This document shows positions 34,305-42,715 of a stretch of DNA of 64,000 bases, piece after piece; within the stretch, counting starts at the first letter, position 1; the number at the start of each line of letters is the position of its first letter. Both the position numbers and the translations under genes were made by a program. The DNA is taken from positions 372,001 to 436,000 of the forward strand of contig NZ_AQWM01000002.1 of NCBI RefSeq assembly GCF_000376105.1. Direction: 5' to 3'. The notes beneath the pieces are model-generated. The model searched no databases and was not told the DNA's origin. It saw only the letters and a program-made list of their open reading frames with translations. Source of the stretch: Asticcacaulis benevestitus DSM 16100 = ATCC BAA-896 (GTDB lineage Bacteria > Pseudomonadota > Alphaproteobacteria > Caulobacterales > Caulobacteraceae).

Positions 34305-35078
34305 ATGGAACTTGAGTGCTTTGTCATGACCACCTATCCGCCGGAAATCGTGCCAGGCAGGCCCGATCGCGACTGGATGGACGCGTTTCAGGCGCGCTTC
34401 CCCTATCGCTGCCTGCCGCTGACCATGGCCAACACCACCGGCTGGGAAATCCTGTGCCCGACCGATTTCACCGTCATCTGGAACGGCGGCGTCGGCAAGA
34501 ACGATCTGGTTATCAGTTGCGATGCCGATCCGGACTATAATCTCGAACATCTGGTGTCGTCACACTTTACCCACGGTGTGCTGACCTTCCACACCGGTTA
34601 TATGTTCCGCACACCGCCGGGCTTCGCGGTGCTGGCGTCGGGCGCGCCTAATCACGTCAAGGATGGCATCGCGCCCCTGACAGGGCTGGTCGAGACCGAC
34701 TGGCTTCCGTTCCCGTTCACGATGAACTGGCTTATGACCCGTCCCGGCATGATCAGCTTCAAAAAGGGGGAGCCCTTCTGTTTCATTCAGGTGGTTGAGC
34801 ACAAGAAGCAGGACAACATCCAGCCAGTGATCAAGTCGCTGGAAAGCGATCCCGATTTCAAGAACCAGTTCGATGCCTGGGCCAAGCAGCGCAATGAGTT
34901 CAACGAAAGCCTCGTGCGCCGTGATCCGGATGCGGTGAAAGAAGCCTGGCAGAAGTTTTACTTCAAGGGCGAGAAGCCGGACCCGACCGGCCAGGTGGTC
35001 GAGAAGGTCGAGGACCATATCAATCGCCGCCGGCTGAAGGCGCCGAAGCTTATGAAATCAAAAATGACCAGCAGGTAA
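34305..35078 (+). CDS. DUF6065-type protein
   Basis: A 257-residue soluble protein. [26 protein letters not shown] and VIWNGG near the N-terminus, and [15 protein letters not shown], look like the DUF6065 family, of unknown function; I am recalling the pattern. ATG 34305 has GGA 8 nt upstream; ATG 34326 is possible. It is divergent from the ProX-like gene with 43 bp between starts and ends in a bidirectional terminator. No neighbour suggests a role. Confidence 0.75.
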   Translation: MELECFVMTTYPPEIVPGRPDRDWMDAFQARFPYRCLPLTMANTTGWEILCPTDFTVIWNGGVGKNDLVISCDADPDYNLEHLVSSHFTHGVLTFHTGYMFRTPPGFAVLASGAPNHVKDGIAPLTGLVETDWLPFPFTMNWLMTRPGMISFKKGEPFCFIQVVEHKKQDNIQPVIKSLESDPDFKNQFDAWAKQRNEFNESLVRRDPDAVKEAWQKFYFKGEKPDPTGQVVEKVEDHINRRRLKAPKLMKSKMTSR

Positions 35079-35080
35079 CA

Positions 35081-35113
35081 AAAAGCCCTCCCCGACAATC
35101 AGGGAGGGCTTTT
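35081..35113. terminator. Bidirectional terminator
   Basis: AAAAGCCCTCCC (35081-35092) pairs perfectly with GGGAGGGCTTTT (35102-35113), with A and T runs on both sides. It lies just past the DUF6065-type stop and 21 bp past the lipoprotein stop on the other strand. Confidence 0.9.
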
Positions 35114-35133
35114 TTATAGTCAAAGCGTGCCGG

Positions 35134-35676
35134 TTACTGGCGCGCTGCCGGGCGGACAATGCGCGGGCCCAGGCTGGACTGGATGGAACGCGCGTCATAG
35201 GCCTTTGGATTGCCTTCGGGCTTCGGACCCTTGTGCAGCAGGATTTCGGCGGTGGCCTCGTAACGGTTATATTCAACCGTATCCGTGCCCCAGTCAGCGC
35301 CCCAGGCACCCCAGCGACTCCAGCGGTTGCGGCTGTAATAACGCCAGGAGAAGCTATCCATGAAGGGATCGCCATAGGTGGCGGTGCGTGTCTTTTCGTC
35401 GGTGCTGCGGTTGACGATCTCGAACCAGTCGTAGCCGGCGTCAAGCGTCAGTTCGGAGGCGCGGAACAGCAGATAATCCTCCACCGTCTCGCGGCGCGTC
35501 ATATCGTTGCCGGCGAAGCTCAGGCGGTAACGATCCTGCTCAAGGCGGGTCTCGGAATAGCCGCGCTGGGCGCTGGGCGCTGCTGTGGCCAGCGCGGGTT
35601 GATAGGGGGTTGGCGTCGAGCAGGCCGACAGGGCCGTCAGCGCGACCGCGGCCACCAAGGCAAGTTTCAGGTTCAT
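35134..35676 (-). CDS. Predicted lipoprotein, CC0125/CC1285-like
   Basis: A 180-residue lipoprotein with signal MNLKLALVAAVALTALSAC. RYRLSFAGNDMTRRETVEDYLLFRASELTLDAGYDWFEIVNR (read in parts) matches the plan of a Caulobacter lipoprotein family named after CC0125 and CC1285; function unknown. A Trp-, Tyr- and Arg-rich stretch follows (SWRYYSRNRWSRWGAWG). Start ATG 35676 has GGGAG 9 nt upstream. Confidence 0.8.
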   Translation of the reverse strand: MNLKLALVAAVALTALSACSTPTPYQPALATAAPSAQRGYSETRLEQDRYRLSFAGNDMTRRETVEDYLLFRASELTLDAGYDWFEIVNRSTDEKTRTATYGDPFMDSFSWRYYSRNRWSRWGAWGADWGTDTVEYNRYEATAEILLHKGPKPEGNPKAYDARSIQSSLGPRIVRPAARQ

Positions 35677-35759
35677 GATCGGGACTCCCCACATATGTCA
35701 GACTTTGCAAACAGTATTAACCCGCAAGAGTGAGCCGTCAATGTGGCATATCAAGGGCA

Positions 35760-36431
35760 TTACATATGCAGCAGATCGCTTACCGAATGCCAGACGATGA
35801 CCGTGGCGATTCCCAGCAGGACAAGGCTTACAGCGATATCGAAACGCTGCTTGTTTTTCGGCTCGCTCAAAAGGTGCGACAGGGTGACGGCGCCCAGGCC
35901 GTAGCTGATCATGGCGATGACATCCATGCTGATCGCTGTGGCTGCGAGGACCATCATCTGCGGCGGCATCGGCCGGTCCATATCGATGAACGGCGGCAGC
36001 ACGGCGCTGAAAAACAGGGTGACTTTCGGGTTGAGCAGTTGCACCATGAAGCCGTCGCGAAACGCATGCCAGATGGGGCTGTTGGCATCGGCTGGCTTGC
36101 TGAGGGAGAAGTTGACCGTTTCGTTGCGGATATCGAGGGCCGAGATCAGCGATTTCACGCTGATCCAGCCCAGGTACAGCCCGCCGGCGCTGGCGATGAG
36201 GCGGAAGAGTAGGGGGGCGGCCAGCATCACCACCTGCAATCCGAAGGCCGCAGCGATAAACCAGATCAGTGTGGCCAGGTTCAGACCGAGGACACCGAGC
36301 AGAACGCGGCGATGTGATTTCGTCAGCCCGACGCGCACACAGAACATGATGGCTGGCCCCGGCGACAGCGCCATCAGGAACATGGCCACCAGGAAGGCAT
36401 AGTATTTGTTGAGGTCGACAAGGGCTGACAT
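35760..36431 (-). CDS. LysE/RhtB-family amino acid exporter
   Basis: A 223-residue inner-membrane protein with about six hydrophobic segments. The N-terminal MALSPGPAIMFCVRVGL and later DGFMVQLLNPKVTLFF are the LysE/RhtB signatures. Members export amino acids or homoserine lactones; the substrate is not predictable. It follows the phosphoesterase gene on the same strand after 18 bp and may belong to that operon. Confidence 0.9.
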   Translation of the reverse strand: MSALVDLNKYYAFLVAMFLMALSPGPAIMFCVRVGLTKSHRRVLLGVLGLNLATLIWFIAAAFGLQVVMLAAPLLFRLIASAGGLYLGWISVKSLISALDIRNETVNFSLSKPADANSPIWHAFRDGFMVQLLNPKVTLFFSAVLPPFIDMDRPMPPQMMVLAATAISMDVIAMISYGLGAVTLSHLLSEPKNKQRFDIAVSLVLLGIATVIVWHSVSDLLHM

Positions 36432-36449
36432 GCGCCGGCCATATCATAA

Positions 36450-37247
36450 TTATGCCGGATCGACAGCCTTGGTGTGCGTCAGGGCTTCAAAAATCATGAA
36501 GGCGCCGTTGTCGTAGCGCAGCATGTCGATCCGCACGCTGGTTTCGGTGAAATGCAGCATGTTGAAACCCTGCGGCTGGCGGCGGATGCGCGTTGACATG
36601 GCGGTGGAGGCGCTGACGAACAGGGTCATGTGGTCCTCCTCCATGACACATTCCTGGCGGGTCTCGATATAGGCGTGATGCTGGTGGCCGGCCAGCACGA
36701 TATCGATCTGCGTCTCGGCGATCGTTTTCAGCAGTTCGGCCGAGTTGAACACGGTGATATCGAGCGGGAATTCTTTCGGACTCATCAGCGGGTGGTGCAG
36801 CACGAACAGACGCCAGGGCGCCGACGAAACTGCGAAGCTTTCCTCGACCTGGCGGCACTGACGGGCGCTGACCGAGCCATTGGCCCAGTTCCAGTGCGGC
36901 AGGATGCGGCGCGCCGTATTGATGCCCTTGATATGGACCAGCGGAGTGGCCAGTTCCGGATTGAGGTCTTCGGTCAGGAAACGTTTGTAACGGCCGAACG
37001 GATTGATGAAGCGCGTCAGGTCCATGCCGGGCAGGTCATGGTTGCCGGGCACCATGAAGACCGGCATGGGGAAGCGCGCAAAGAAGGCCTGCGCCTGGGC
37101 GAATTCGGCATCGGTCGAGGACTGGGTGATGTCACCGCTGGCGATGACCAGATCGACCTCGGCGTCGAGGATGTGGGCCAACAGGATATCGCAGACCGTC
37201 TGATCGTGTGCGCCAAAATGCAGGTCGGAAATATGGGCGATTTTCAT
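36450..37247 (-). CDS. Metallophosphoesterase
   Basis: A 265-residue calcineurin-like phosphoesterase. The metal-ligand motifs are in order: HISDLHFG (residues 5-12), IASGDITQ, MVPGNHDLPG, LHHPLM and VLAGHQHHAY. It resembles cyclic-nucleotide or UDP-sugar phosphodiesterase groups, but the substrate is unknown. The ATG overlaps the PAP2 stop by 4 bp, so the lipid kinase, PAP2 phosphatase and this gene are translationally linked. Confidence 0.9.
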   Translation of the reverse strand: MKIAHISDLHFGAHDQTVCDILLAHILDAEVDLVIASGDITQSSTDAEFAQAQAFFARFPMPVFMVPGNHDLPGMDLTRFINPFGRYKRFLTEDLNPELATPLVHIKGINTARRILPHWNWANGSVSARQCRQVEESFAVSSAPWRLFVLHHPLMSPKEFPLDITVFNSAELLKTIAETQIDIVLAGHQHHAYIETRQECVMEEDHMTLFVSASTAMSTRIRRQPQGFNMLHFTETSVRIDMLRYDNGAFMIFEALTHTKAVDPA

Positions 37248-38056
37248 GAGGCGCCTCCCGGGGCATAGCGCAGGACATCGGCGCCATGGTGAAGGAGAAT
37301 ATTCAGTCCGCCAACCACGAGCAGGGTTATGCCTGCGACGGCGAGAAGTTTATAGGGTTCGATCGGTTCGGCCGGCCGCCACATGTAGAAAAGGCCGAGC
37401 AGGGCCAGCCACGCCGAGCCGAAGGCCAGTCCTCCGGCGACATCGGACAACCAGTGGGCGCCGACATAGAGACGCGAAAAGGCGATCAGCCCGACGAAGA
37501 GAATGGCACCGGCGAAGATCGGCAGGCGGGTCTTGAGCGGCAGGCTGCGGGCGATGATCATGATGAGAAAGCCATAGAGCACGGCATTGGTGGTCGAATG
37601 ACCGCTGGGGAAGGAGAAAACGCTGACGCCATCATAGTGCAGATCGCCGGGGCGGGCGCGTCTCATCGCCAGCTTGATCGCCGAATTGATCGCCGAGCCG
37701 CCGCCTATCGCCATCACCCAGTAGAGCAGGGTATGCCAGGCGCGCTCACGCACCAGCCAAAGCCCAACGGTCACGGCCACGCCGATCACCACCGGCGTAT
37801 CACCAAGTTCGGTAATCCCGATCATGAGGTGATCGAGCCAGGGTGTGCGCAGGGCTTGCAGGGTGGCGTAGGTGGCGGTATCGGCCCATACCAGAGGGTC
37901 GCCCCACACCATGTCCTCGATCACCTCGAAAAACAGCCAGGCGGCAAAAATCAGAATGAAGCCGAATACCAGCAGGGCGCGCCATTCCTGCAAGAAGGGT
38001 TCCGGTAAGCGGCGCAGGCGCGCGTCGATCCATGGGTGTAGCCTGCGTGTCGGCAT
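37244..38056 (-). CDS. PAP2-family membrane phosphatase
   Basis: A 270-residue inner-membrane protein with about six hydrophobic segments. The three phosphatase motifs are present: KLAMRRARP, FSFPSGHST with the histidine, and SRLYVGAHWLSDVAGG with the nucleophilic histidine. It may dephosphorylate phosphatidic acid, phosphatidylglycerol phosphate or undecaprenyl pyrophosphate. It sits 2 bp after the lipid kinase gene and overlaps the phosphoesterase gene by 4 bp. Confidence 0.9.
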   Translation of the reverse strand: MPTRRLHPWIDARLRRLPEPFLQEWRALLVFGFILIFAAWLFFEVIEDMVWGDPLVWADTATYATLQALRTPWLDHLMIGITELGDTPVVIGVAVTVGLWLVRERAWHTLLYWVMAIGGGSAINSAIKLAMRRARPGDLHYDGVSVFSFPSGHSTTNAVLYGFLIMIIARSLPLKTRLPIFAGAILFVGLIAFSRLYVGAHWLSDVAGGLAFGSAWLALLGLFYMWRPAEPIEPYKLLAVAGITLLVVGGLNILLHHGADVLRYAPGGAS

Positions 38057-38058
38057 GA

Positions 38059-38973
38059 TCAGCTCTGCGCCGGGGTTGCCGGAAGCAGGAGCTTGACGAA
38101 CTTCTGTTTCAGGCTGAAGCGCAGCGGTTCGGTCAGTTCCATCACCTCGCCATCGATCGAGACGACGTCGTGGCGTTGTTTGGTTTTTACCGTAACGCGC
38201 TTTCCGGTCATCTCGTTGAGGTCGGGGTCTTTCAGCCAGTTGCCGACCAGAAGGCGGGTGAGGAAGCGCAGGCGCGACATGTGGGTGAGGGTTTCCGGCG
38301 CATAGACCGCTAGCTCGCCGCCGGTCAGGTTGGCGCGCTTAAAATTGCTCTGGGTCCAGATCGAGCTTTCGGCAAAGCGGTTGATCGAAACGACCAGGGC
38401 CGGTGAGCGCAGGTGCATCTTCTGGCCGTCGATTTTCAGCGACAGGCGCTTGTTTTGGTTCTTTTCAAGGTTCTGCACCACAAACAGGAACATGCGCGGA
38501 ATGAGCAGGAGATCGTTTTGCTGGCGGTTTTCCTCACGATAGACCGAGGCTTCGGGCATGGTGCCGATGCTGGCGCAGCACAGGAAGATTTCGCCATTGA
38601 CGAAGCCGGCATCCATCACACTGGGCTGCGCACCCGCGGCATAGGCCGAAAGCGCCTGTTGCAGGGTGGTGAGACCGAGATCGTGAGCCAGCAGGTTCAT
38701 GGTGCCAAACGGCAGTATGCCGAAGGGCTTGCCGTGGCTGGACATATATTTCGCGGTTTCCCGAATGGTGCCATCGCCGCCGCCGATCAACAGGGGGGTG
38801 TTCTGTTTCGACAGGCGCGCCAGATTGTCCTGCATGTCCTCGGGCGCGGAGAAGCACAGTTCCGCGACACCGATACCGCTGTGGGTGATGGCGCTTTCAA
38901 TGGCCGGCTGCCCCATATTGAGCACCGTGCCAGACTTGCCGTTGATAAGAATATTGAACACTTGATCTGTCAT
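38059..38973 (-). CDS. Diacylglycerol kinase-family lipid kinase
   Basis: A 304-residue soluble lipid kinase of the DgkB/YegS type. NILINGKSGT at the start, LLIGGGDGTIRETAKYM near residue 62 with the GGDGT nucleotide motif, and PFGILPFGTMNLLAHDLGL are clear. It would phosphorylate a lipid such as diacylglycerol. It is first in a tight operon with a PAP2 phosphatase, an opposing activity, and a metallophosphoesterase. Confidence 0.9.
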   Translation of the reverse strand: MTDQVFNILINGKSGTVLNMGQPAIESAITHSGIGVAELCFSAPEDMQDNLARLSKQNTPLLIGGGDGTIRETAKYMSSHGKPFGILPFGTMNLLAHDLGLTTLQQALSAYAAGAQPSVMDAGFVNGEIFLCCASIGTMPEASVYREENRQQNDLLLIPRMFLFVVQNLEKNQNKRLSLKIDGQKMHLRSPALVVSINRFAESSIWTQSNFKRANLTGGELAVYAPETLTHMSRLRFLTRLLVGNWLKDPDLNEMTGKRVTVKTKQRHDVVSIDGEVMELTEPLRFSLKQKFVKLLLPATPAQS

Positions 38974-39098
38974 GCCGCCGCATTCCTTGTATCTGAGCCG
39001 TTATAGAGCAAAGCGCGGTGCAAAGATTCAATATGGCTAAGATCAACACATGGCATTTTTTGCCATTTTATGCCATAAGGTTTCAAATGGAGCCTGAC

Positions 39099-39359
39099 AT
39101 GCAGACGATGAATATTTCTCTTCCTGATCCTTTGAAACAATTCGTTGACGGCCAGGTGGCGGAAGGCCGCTACAGCAGCGTCAGTGAATATATGCGCGAA
39201 TTGATCCGGGCGGATGAAAAGCGCAAGGCAGAAACCCGGCTTGAAACGCTTTTGCTTGAAGGCCTGCAATCGGAAGAGAGTGAGCTTACGGCCTCTGATT
39301 GGTCATCGATCAGAAAAGAGGCCATGTCCTTGCTGGCGGCGAAACAAGCAAAAAGCTGA
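39099..39359 (+). CDS. parD: ParD-type antitoxin
   Basis: An 86-residue ribbon-helix-helix antitoxin. TMNISLPDPLKQFVDGQVAEG and YSSVSEYMRELIRADEKRK are typical of ParD, with the DNA-binding strand first and the toxin-binding tail after. ATG 39099 has GGAG 6 nt upstream; in-frame codons before it are in the promoter. Its stop overlaps the toxin start by one base. The AT-rich upstream stretch (39030-39085, with ATGGCATTTTTTGCCAT near 39050) is probably the autoregulated promoter. Confidence 0.9.
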   Translation: MQTMNISLPDPLKQFVDGQVAEGRYSSVSEYMRELIRADEKRKAETRLETLLLEGLQSEESELTASDWSSIRKEAMSLLAAKQAKS

Positions 39360-39679
39360 TGGGCGTGGTGCGCAAACGCGAAGCCGCGCGCCGCGATCTG
39401 GTGGCGCATTTCGTTTATCTGGCGGAAGAAGCCGGCTTGGATACCGCCGACGGCTTTCTTAAAAGCGCAGAGTCGACATTTACCGATCTTTCGCTTCAGC
39501 CTTATTCCGGGACGTTGGTTGTTTCATCACTTCCGGAACTACAAGGCATTCGGCGATGGCGTGTCCGCGATTTTGAAAACTGGCTGATCTTTTATTTGCC
39601 AACGCAGAATGGTGTTTCCATTATACGCGTCCTTCATGCGACGCAGGATTGGTGGTCGCTTTTGTCAGTCACCGATTAA
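39359..39679 (+). CDS. parE: ParE/RelE-type toxin
   Basis: A 106-residue toxin paired with ParD. RREAARRDLVAHFVYLAEEAGLD is approximated by KREAARRDLVAHFVYLAEE, and GIRRWRVRDFENWLIFYLP, IRVLHATQDWWSLL complete the fold. ParE toxins poison DNA gyrase, RelE toxins cleave mRNA; the ParD partner favours ParE. The start lies in the parD stop (TGATG). An element of the three-arm family begins 4 nt after its stop. Confidence 0.88.
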   Translation: MGVVRKREAARRDLVAHFVYLAEEAGLDTADGFLKSAESTFTDLSLQPYSGTLVVSSLPELQGIRRWRVRDFENWLIFYLPTQNGVSIIRVLHATQDWWSLLSVTD

Positions 39680-39682
39680 CGT

Positions 39683-39802
39683 ATGGGGCGTGGGGTCTGT
39701 GACCCCACAAACCTTACCTTATTCCAAAGAAAAACCCGGTCCAGAAGACCGGGCTTTCTTTGGAAAGAGAGAAGACTTGGGGCCGCAGGCCCCAAACCCC
39801 AT
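39683..39802. repeat. Three-arm intergenic element, copy 3
   Basis: ATGGGG and CCCCAT ends pair. Arms are GTGGGGTC/GACCCCAC; a hairpin CCAAAGAAA...CCCGGTC/GACCGGG...TTTCTTTGG (about 39724-39762); and TTGGGGCC/GGCCCCAA. It fills the gap between convergent parE and argG; the right edge shares the first base of the argG stop codon. The central arm alone could terminate transcription both ways. Confidence 0.88.
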
Positions 39803-41040
39803 TACTTGCTGCGCTGATCGCGCTTCGCCGCCACGCGCAGGCGCAGGGCGTTGAGCTTGATAAAGCCCGCCGCATCGCGGTGATCGTAAGCCACCTTGCC
39901 TTCTTCGAACGTGACAAGATCCTGATCGTACAGCGAATAGGGGCTTTCGCGGCCGGTGATCGTGACATTGCCCTTGTAGAGCTTGATGGTGACGCGGCCG
40001 GTGACCTTGTCCTGGCTGTAGTCGATTGCGGCCTGCAGCATGTTGCGCTCCGGCGAGAACCAGAAGCCGTTATAGACCAGCGAGGCATATTTCGGCATCA
40101 GCTCGTCCTTCAGGTGCATGGCGCCGCGATCGAGCGTGATCGACTCGATGCCGCGGTGCGCCGCCAGCAGGATGGTGCCGCCGGGGGTCTCGTAGACGCC
40201 GCGCGACTTCATGCCGACGAAGCGGTTCTCGACCAGATCGAGACGACCGACGCCATTATCATGGCCCAGTTCGTTCAGCTTGGTCAGGATGGTGGCCGGC
40301 GACATGGCCACGCCATTGATCGCCACCGGATCGCCACGCTCGAAATCCATGGTGAAGACGGTCGGGGTGTCGGGCGCAGCTTCGGGCGAAATCGTGCGCT
40401 GATAAACGAATTCCGGCGCTTCGACGGCCGGATCTTCCAGCACCTTGCCCTCGGACGACGAGTGCAGCAGGTTGGCGTCGACCGAGAAGGGCGCATCGCC
40501 GCGCTTGTCCTTGGCGATCTGGATCTGGTGCTTTTCAGCGAAATCGAGCAGGGCTTCGCGGCTCTTGAAATCCCATTCGCGCCACGGGGCGATGACATTG
40601 ATGTCGGGCTCAAGGCCATAGTAGCCCAGTTCGAAACGGACCTGATCATTGCCCTTGCCGGTGGCGCCGTGGCTGACGGCATCGGCGCCGACCTGACGGG
40701 CGATTTCGATCTGGCGCTTGGCGATCAGCGGACGGGCGATCGAGGTGCCAAGCAGGTACTGACCTTCATAGACCGTGTTGGCGCGGAACATCGGGAAGAC
40801 GTAGTCTTTCACGAACTCTTCGCGCACGTCTTCGATGAAGATGTTCTCAGGCTTGACGCCGGCGGCCAGCGCCTTGGCGCGCGCCGGTTCGATCTCGCCG
40901 CCTTGGCCCAGGTCGGCGGTGAAGGTGACCACTTCCGCATTGTACTCGGTCTGGAGCCACTTGAGGATAATCGAGGTGTCGAGACCGCCGGAATAGGCGA
41001 GGACGACTTTCTTGACGGGCTTTTCAGACGAAGCGGACAT
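39802..41040 (-). CDS. argG: Argininosuccinate synthase
   Basis: Joins citrulline and aspartate using ATP in arginine synthesis. It is 412 residues, type I form. [18 protein letters not shown] near residue 12 is the ATP-pyrophosphatase motif; [17 protein letters not shown] and GRGAMHL-like [13 protein letters not shown] follow. It ends flush with the three-arm element and is followed by pyrF upstream on the same strand. Confidence 0.97.
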   Translation of the reverse strand: MSASSEKPVKKVVLAYSGGLDTSIILKWLQTEYNAEVVTFTADLGQGGEIEPARAKALAAGVKPENIFIEDVREEFVKDYVFPMFRANTVYEGQYLLGTSIARPLIAKRQIEIARQVGADAVSHGATGKGNDQVRFELGYYGLEPDINVIAPWREWDFKSREALLDFAEKHQIQIAKDKRGDAPFSVDANLLHSSSEGKVLEDPAVEAPEFVYQRTISPEAAPDTPTVFTMDFERGDPVAINGVAMSPATILTKLNELGHDNGVGRLDLVENRFVGMKSRGVYETPGGTILLAAHRGIESITLDRGAMHLKDELMPKYASLVYNGFWFSPERNMLQAAIDYSQDKVTGRVTIKLYKGNVTITGRESPYSLYDQDLVTFEEGKVAYDHRDAAGFIKLNALRLRVAAKRDQRSK

Positions 41041-41112
41041 GGTGAGCTGACCTTAAGTTAGAATTTACGGGCGCTTTAGGGTTTACGCCAGAACTATGCA
41101 AGTCTTATGTAA

Positions 41113-41197
41113 GTCATTTTTTAGCTCAGTTGCCGCATGGCTCGCCGCAAAAGCGGCGGCGGGCGGTCGCCCTTGCCAAAATGACCTGCCATTTTGG
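41113..41197 (-). repeat. CCAA-hairpin element, copy D
   Basis: Read on the minus strand: CCAAAAT/ATTTTGG (stem 1), GGGC-GACC-GCCC (stem 2), CGCCGC-TTTT-GCGGCG (stem 3), then AGCCATGCGGC and a TGAGCT tail. It begins 3 nt after the pyrF stop and lies between pyrF and argG. Of the four copies it has the cleanest stems. Confidence 0.8.
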
Positions 41198-41199
41198 GA

Positions 41200-41892
41200 C
41201 TAAATATTCTGAATGGCGGCCAGAATAGCCTGCGTGGCGGCGACCGGATCGGCGACGCGGGTGATCGGACGGCCCACCACCACATGCGAGGCGCCGTTGC
41301 GGAAAGCGTCTTCCGGCGTGGCGATGCGCTGCTGGTCATCGACCGAAGCCCCGACCGGACGTACGCCCGGCGTCACGATCAGGAAATCAGCCGGCACACG
41401 GGCGCGGATCATGGCCGCTTCGTGCGGCGAGGCGACCACGCCATCCATGCCACAGGCCACGGCCTGATCGACCCGCCGCAGCACCAGATCGGCCAGCGGC
41501 ACGCCATAGCCCATCTCGTCGAGATCGTCCTGCGTCAGGCTGGTCATGACGGTGACGCCGATGATTTTCGTGTTGGGATTGGAGCGGCCCTTGATCGCGG
41601 CCTTCATGACCTGCGGTTCGGCATGCACCGTCAGCAGATCGCAGGCGCCGGAAGAGGCTGCCTTGGCCGCACCTTCGACCTGGGCGCCGATATCGTGCAG
41701 TTTCCAGTCCTGAAAGACCTGCTTGCCTTGCGCTGCCAGCTCTTCACACAGACGCAAACCACCCTGAGCCAAAAGGGTCAGGCCGATCTTGTAGTAGCTG
41801 ACGCTGTCGCCAAGGGTTGTCACCAGGGCGCGCGCTGAGGCGAGGTCGGGTTCATCAAGGGCGACGATCAGGCGGGGATCGGCTTTCAGCAT
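41200..41892 (-). CDS. pyrF: Orotidine 5'-phosphate decarboxylase
   Basis: Last step of UMP synthesis, 230 residues. LIVALDEPDL at the start, FQDWKLHDIGAQVEGAAKA with the catalytic Lys-Asp near residue 60, and LIVTPGVRPVGASVDDQQR matching the phosphate-binding loop are all present. ATG 41892 (MLKADPR) has AGAG 9 nt upstream; ATG 41901 is an alternative. A CCAA-hairpin element abuts the stop. Confidence 0.95.
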   Translation of the reverse strand: MLKADPRLIVALDEPDLASARALVTTLGDSVSYYKIGLTLLAQGGLRLCEELAAQGKQVFQDWKLHDIGAQVEGAAKAASSGACDLLTVHAEPQVMKAAIKGRSNPNTKIIGVTVMTSLTQDDLDEMGYGVPLADLVLRRVDQAVACGMDGVVASPHEAAMIRARVPADFLIVTPGVRPVGASVDDQQRIATPEDAFRNGASHVVVGRPITRVADPVAATQAILAAIQNI

Positions 41893-41977
41893 GCTACACA
41901 TCTCTGCAAGGGGTTGCGATTAAGGGCGAATTGCTGTGTGGTGGCTTTCATTCGCTTGATACGTTCTGGGCCAGCCA

Positions 41978-42709
41978 ATGACTCTCATTGAGTTCTACGT
42001 CAACTTTTTCATTACGCTTTTTGCCCTGATCGATCCGATCGGCAATGTGCCCATTTTTGCGGCCGCCACCCAGAGCCAGAGCGTGCGCTCGCGCCGGTTG
42101 CTCAGTATCTATATCGCCATCTTCACGGCGATCATCCTGACCCTGTTCTTCTTCGCCGGCCTCAGCATCCTGAAATTTTTCGGCATTTCGATGGATTCCT
42201 TCCGTATCGCCGGCGGGCTAATCCTGTTCCTGATGGGGCTCGATATGGCGCGCGGCGATTTTCTGGAGACCTTCAGCCATGCCGAGGAGGTCAAGAGCGG
42301 GGGGGATGCGGCCACTGGCGTCCAGCCGCTCGGTCACCGCGAGAGCGCCAAGAAATCGTTTGAAAAGCTGGTGGTGCCGTTCGCCTTTCCGCTGATGGTT
42401 GGCCCCGGCACGATCTCCACCGCCGTCATTCAGGCCGATGTGGCGGCCAAGATGGGCATCTGGGGCACGGTCGCCGGTGTAGCAGCGATCTTCACCACGA
42501 GCGCCGCGGTTCTGGTCACCCTGTTGTTTTCCAACACGATTTCACGGGTTTTCGGCCGTGTCGGCATGGTGGTGGTGGTGCGGGTGCTGGGCCTGATCCT
42601 GTGTGCCCTGTCGGTGCAGATCATCATTTCGTCGGTGAGCGAGATCACGCACAATCTGATCCTGCCGAGCGCCGCCCATCCGTATGAGAGCACCACGCAT
42701 CATCGCTAG
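41978..42709 (+). CDS. MarC-family membrane protein
   Basis: A 243-residue inner-membrane protein with about six hydrophobic segments. FFITLFALIDPIGNVPIF, GGLILFLMGLDMARG and VPFAFPLMVGPGTISTAVI are MarC/UPF0056 signatures. MarC was once linked to antibiotic resistance, a claim later withdrawn, and its role is unknown. A loop between segments carries many Glu and Lys. It converges on the SDR gene with 6 bp between stops. Confidence 0.9.
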   Translation: MTLIEFYVNFFITLFALIDPIGNVPIFAAATQSQSVRSRRLLSIYIAIFTAIILTLFFFAGLSILKFFGISMDSFRIAGGLILFLMGLDMARGDFLETFSHAEEVKSGGDAATGVQPLGHRESAKKSFEKLVVPFAFPLMVGPGTISTAVIQADVAAKMGIWGTVAGVAAIFTTSAAVLVTLLFSNTISRVFGRVGMVVVVRVLGLILCALSVQIIISSVSEITHNLILPSAAHPYESTTHHR

Positions 42710-42715
42710 ATCAGA

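Noticed and set aside
39760-41061. 433-codon open frame antisense to argG
   Set aside because: Shadow of argG and starts inside a structured repeat.
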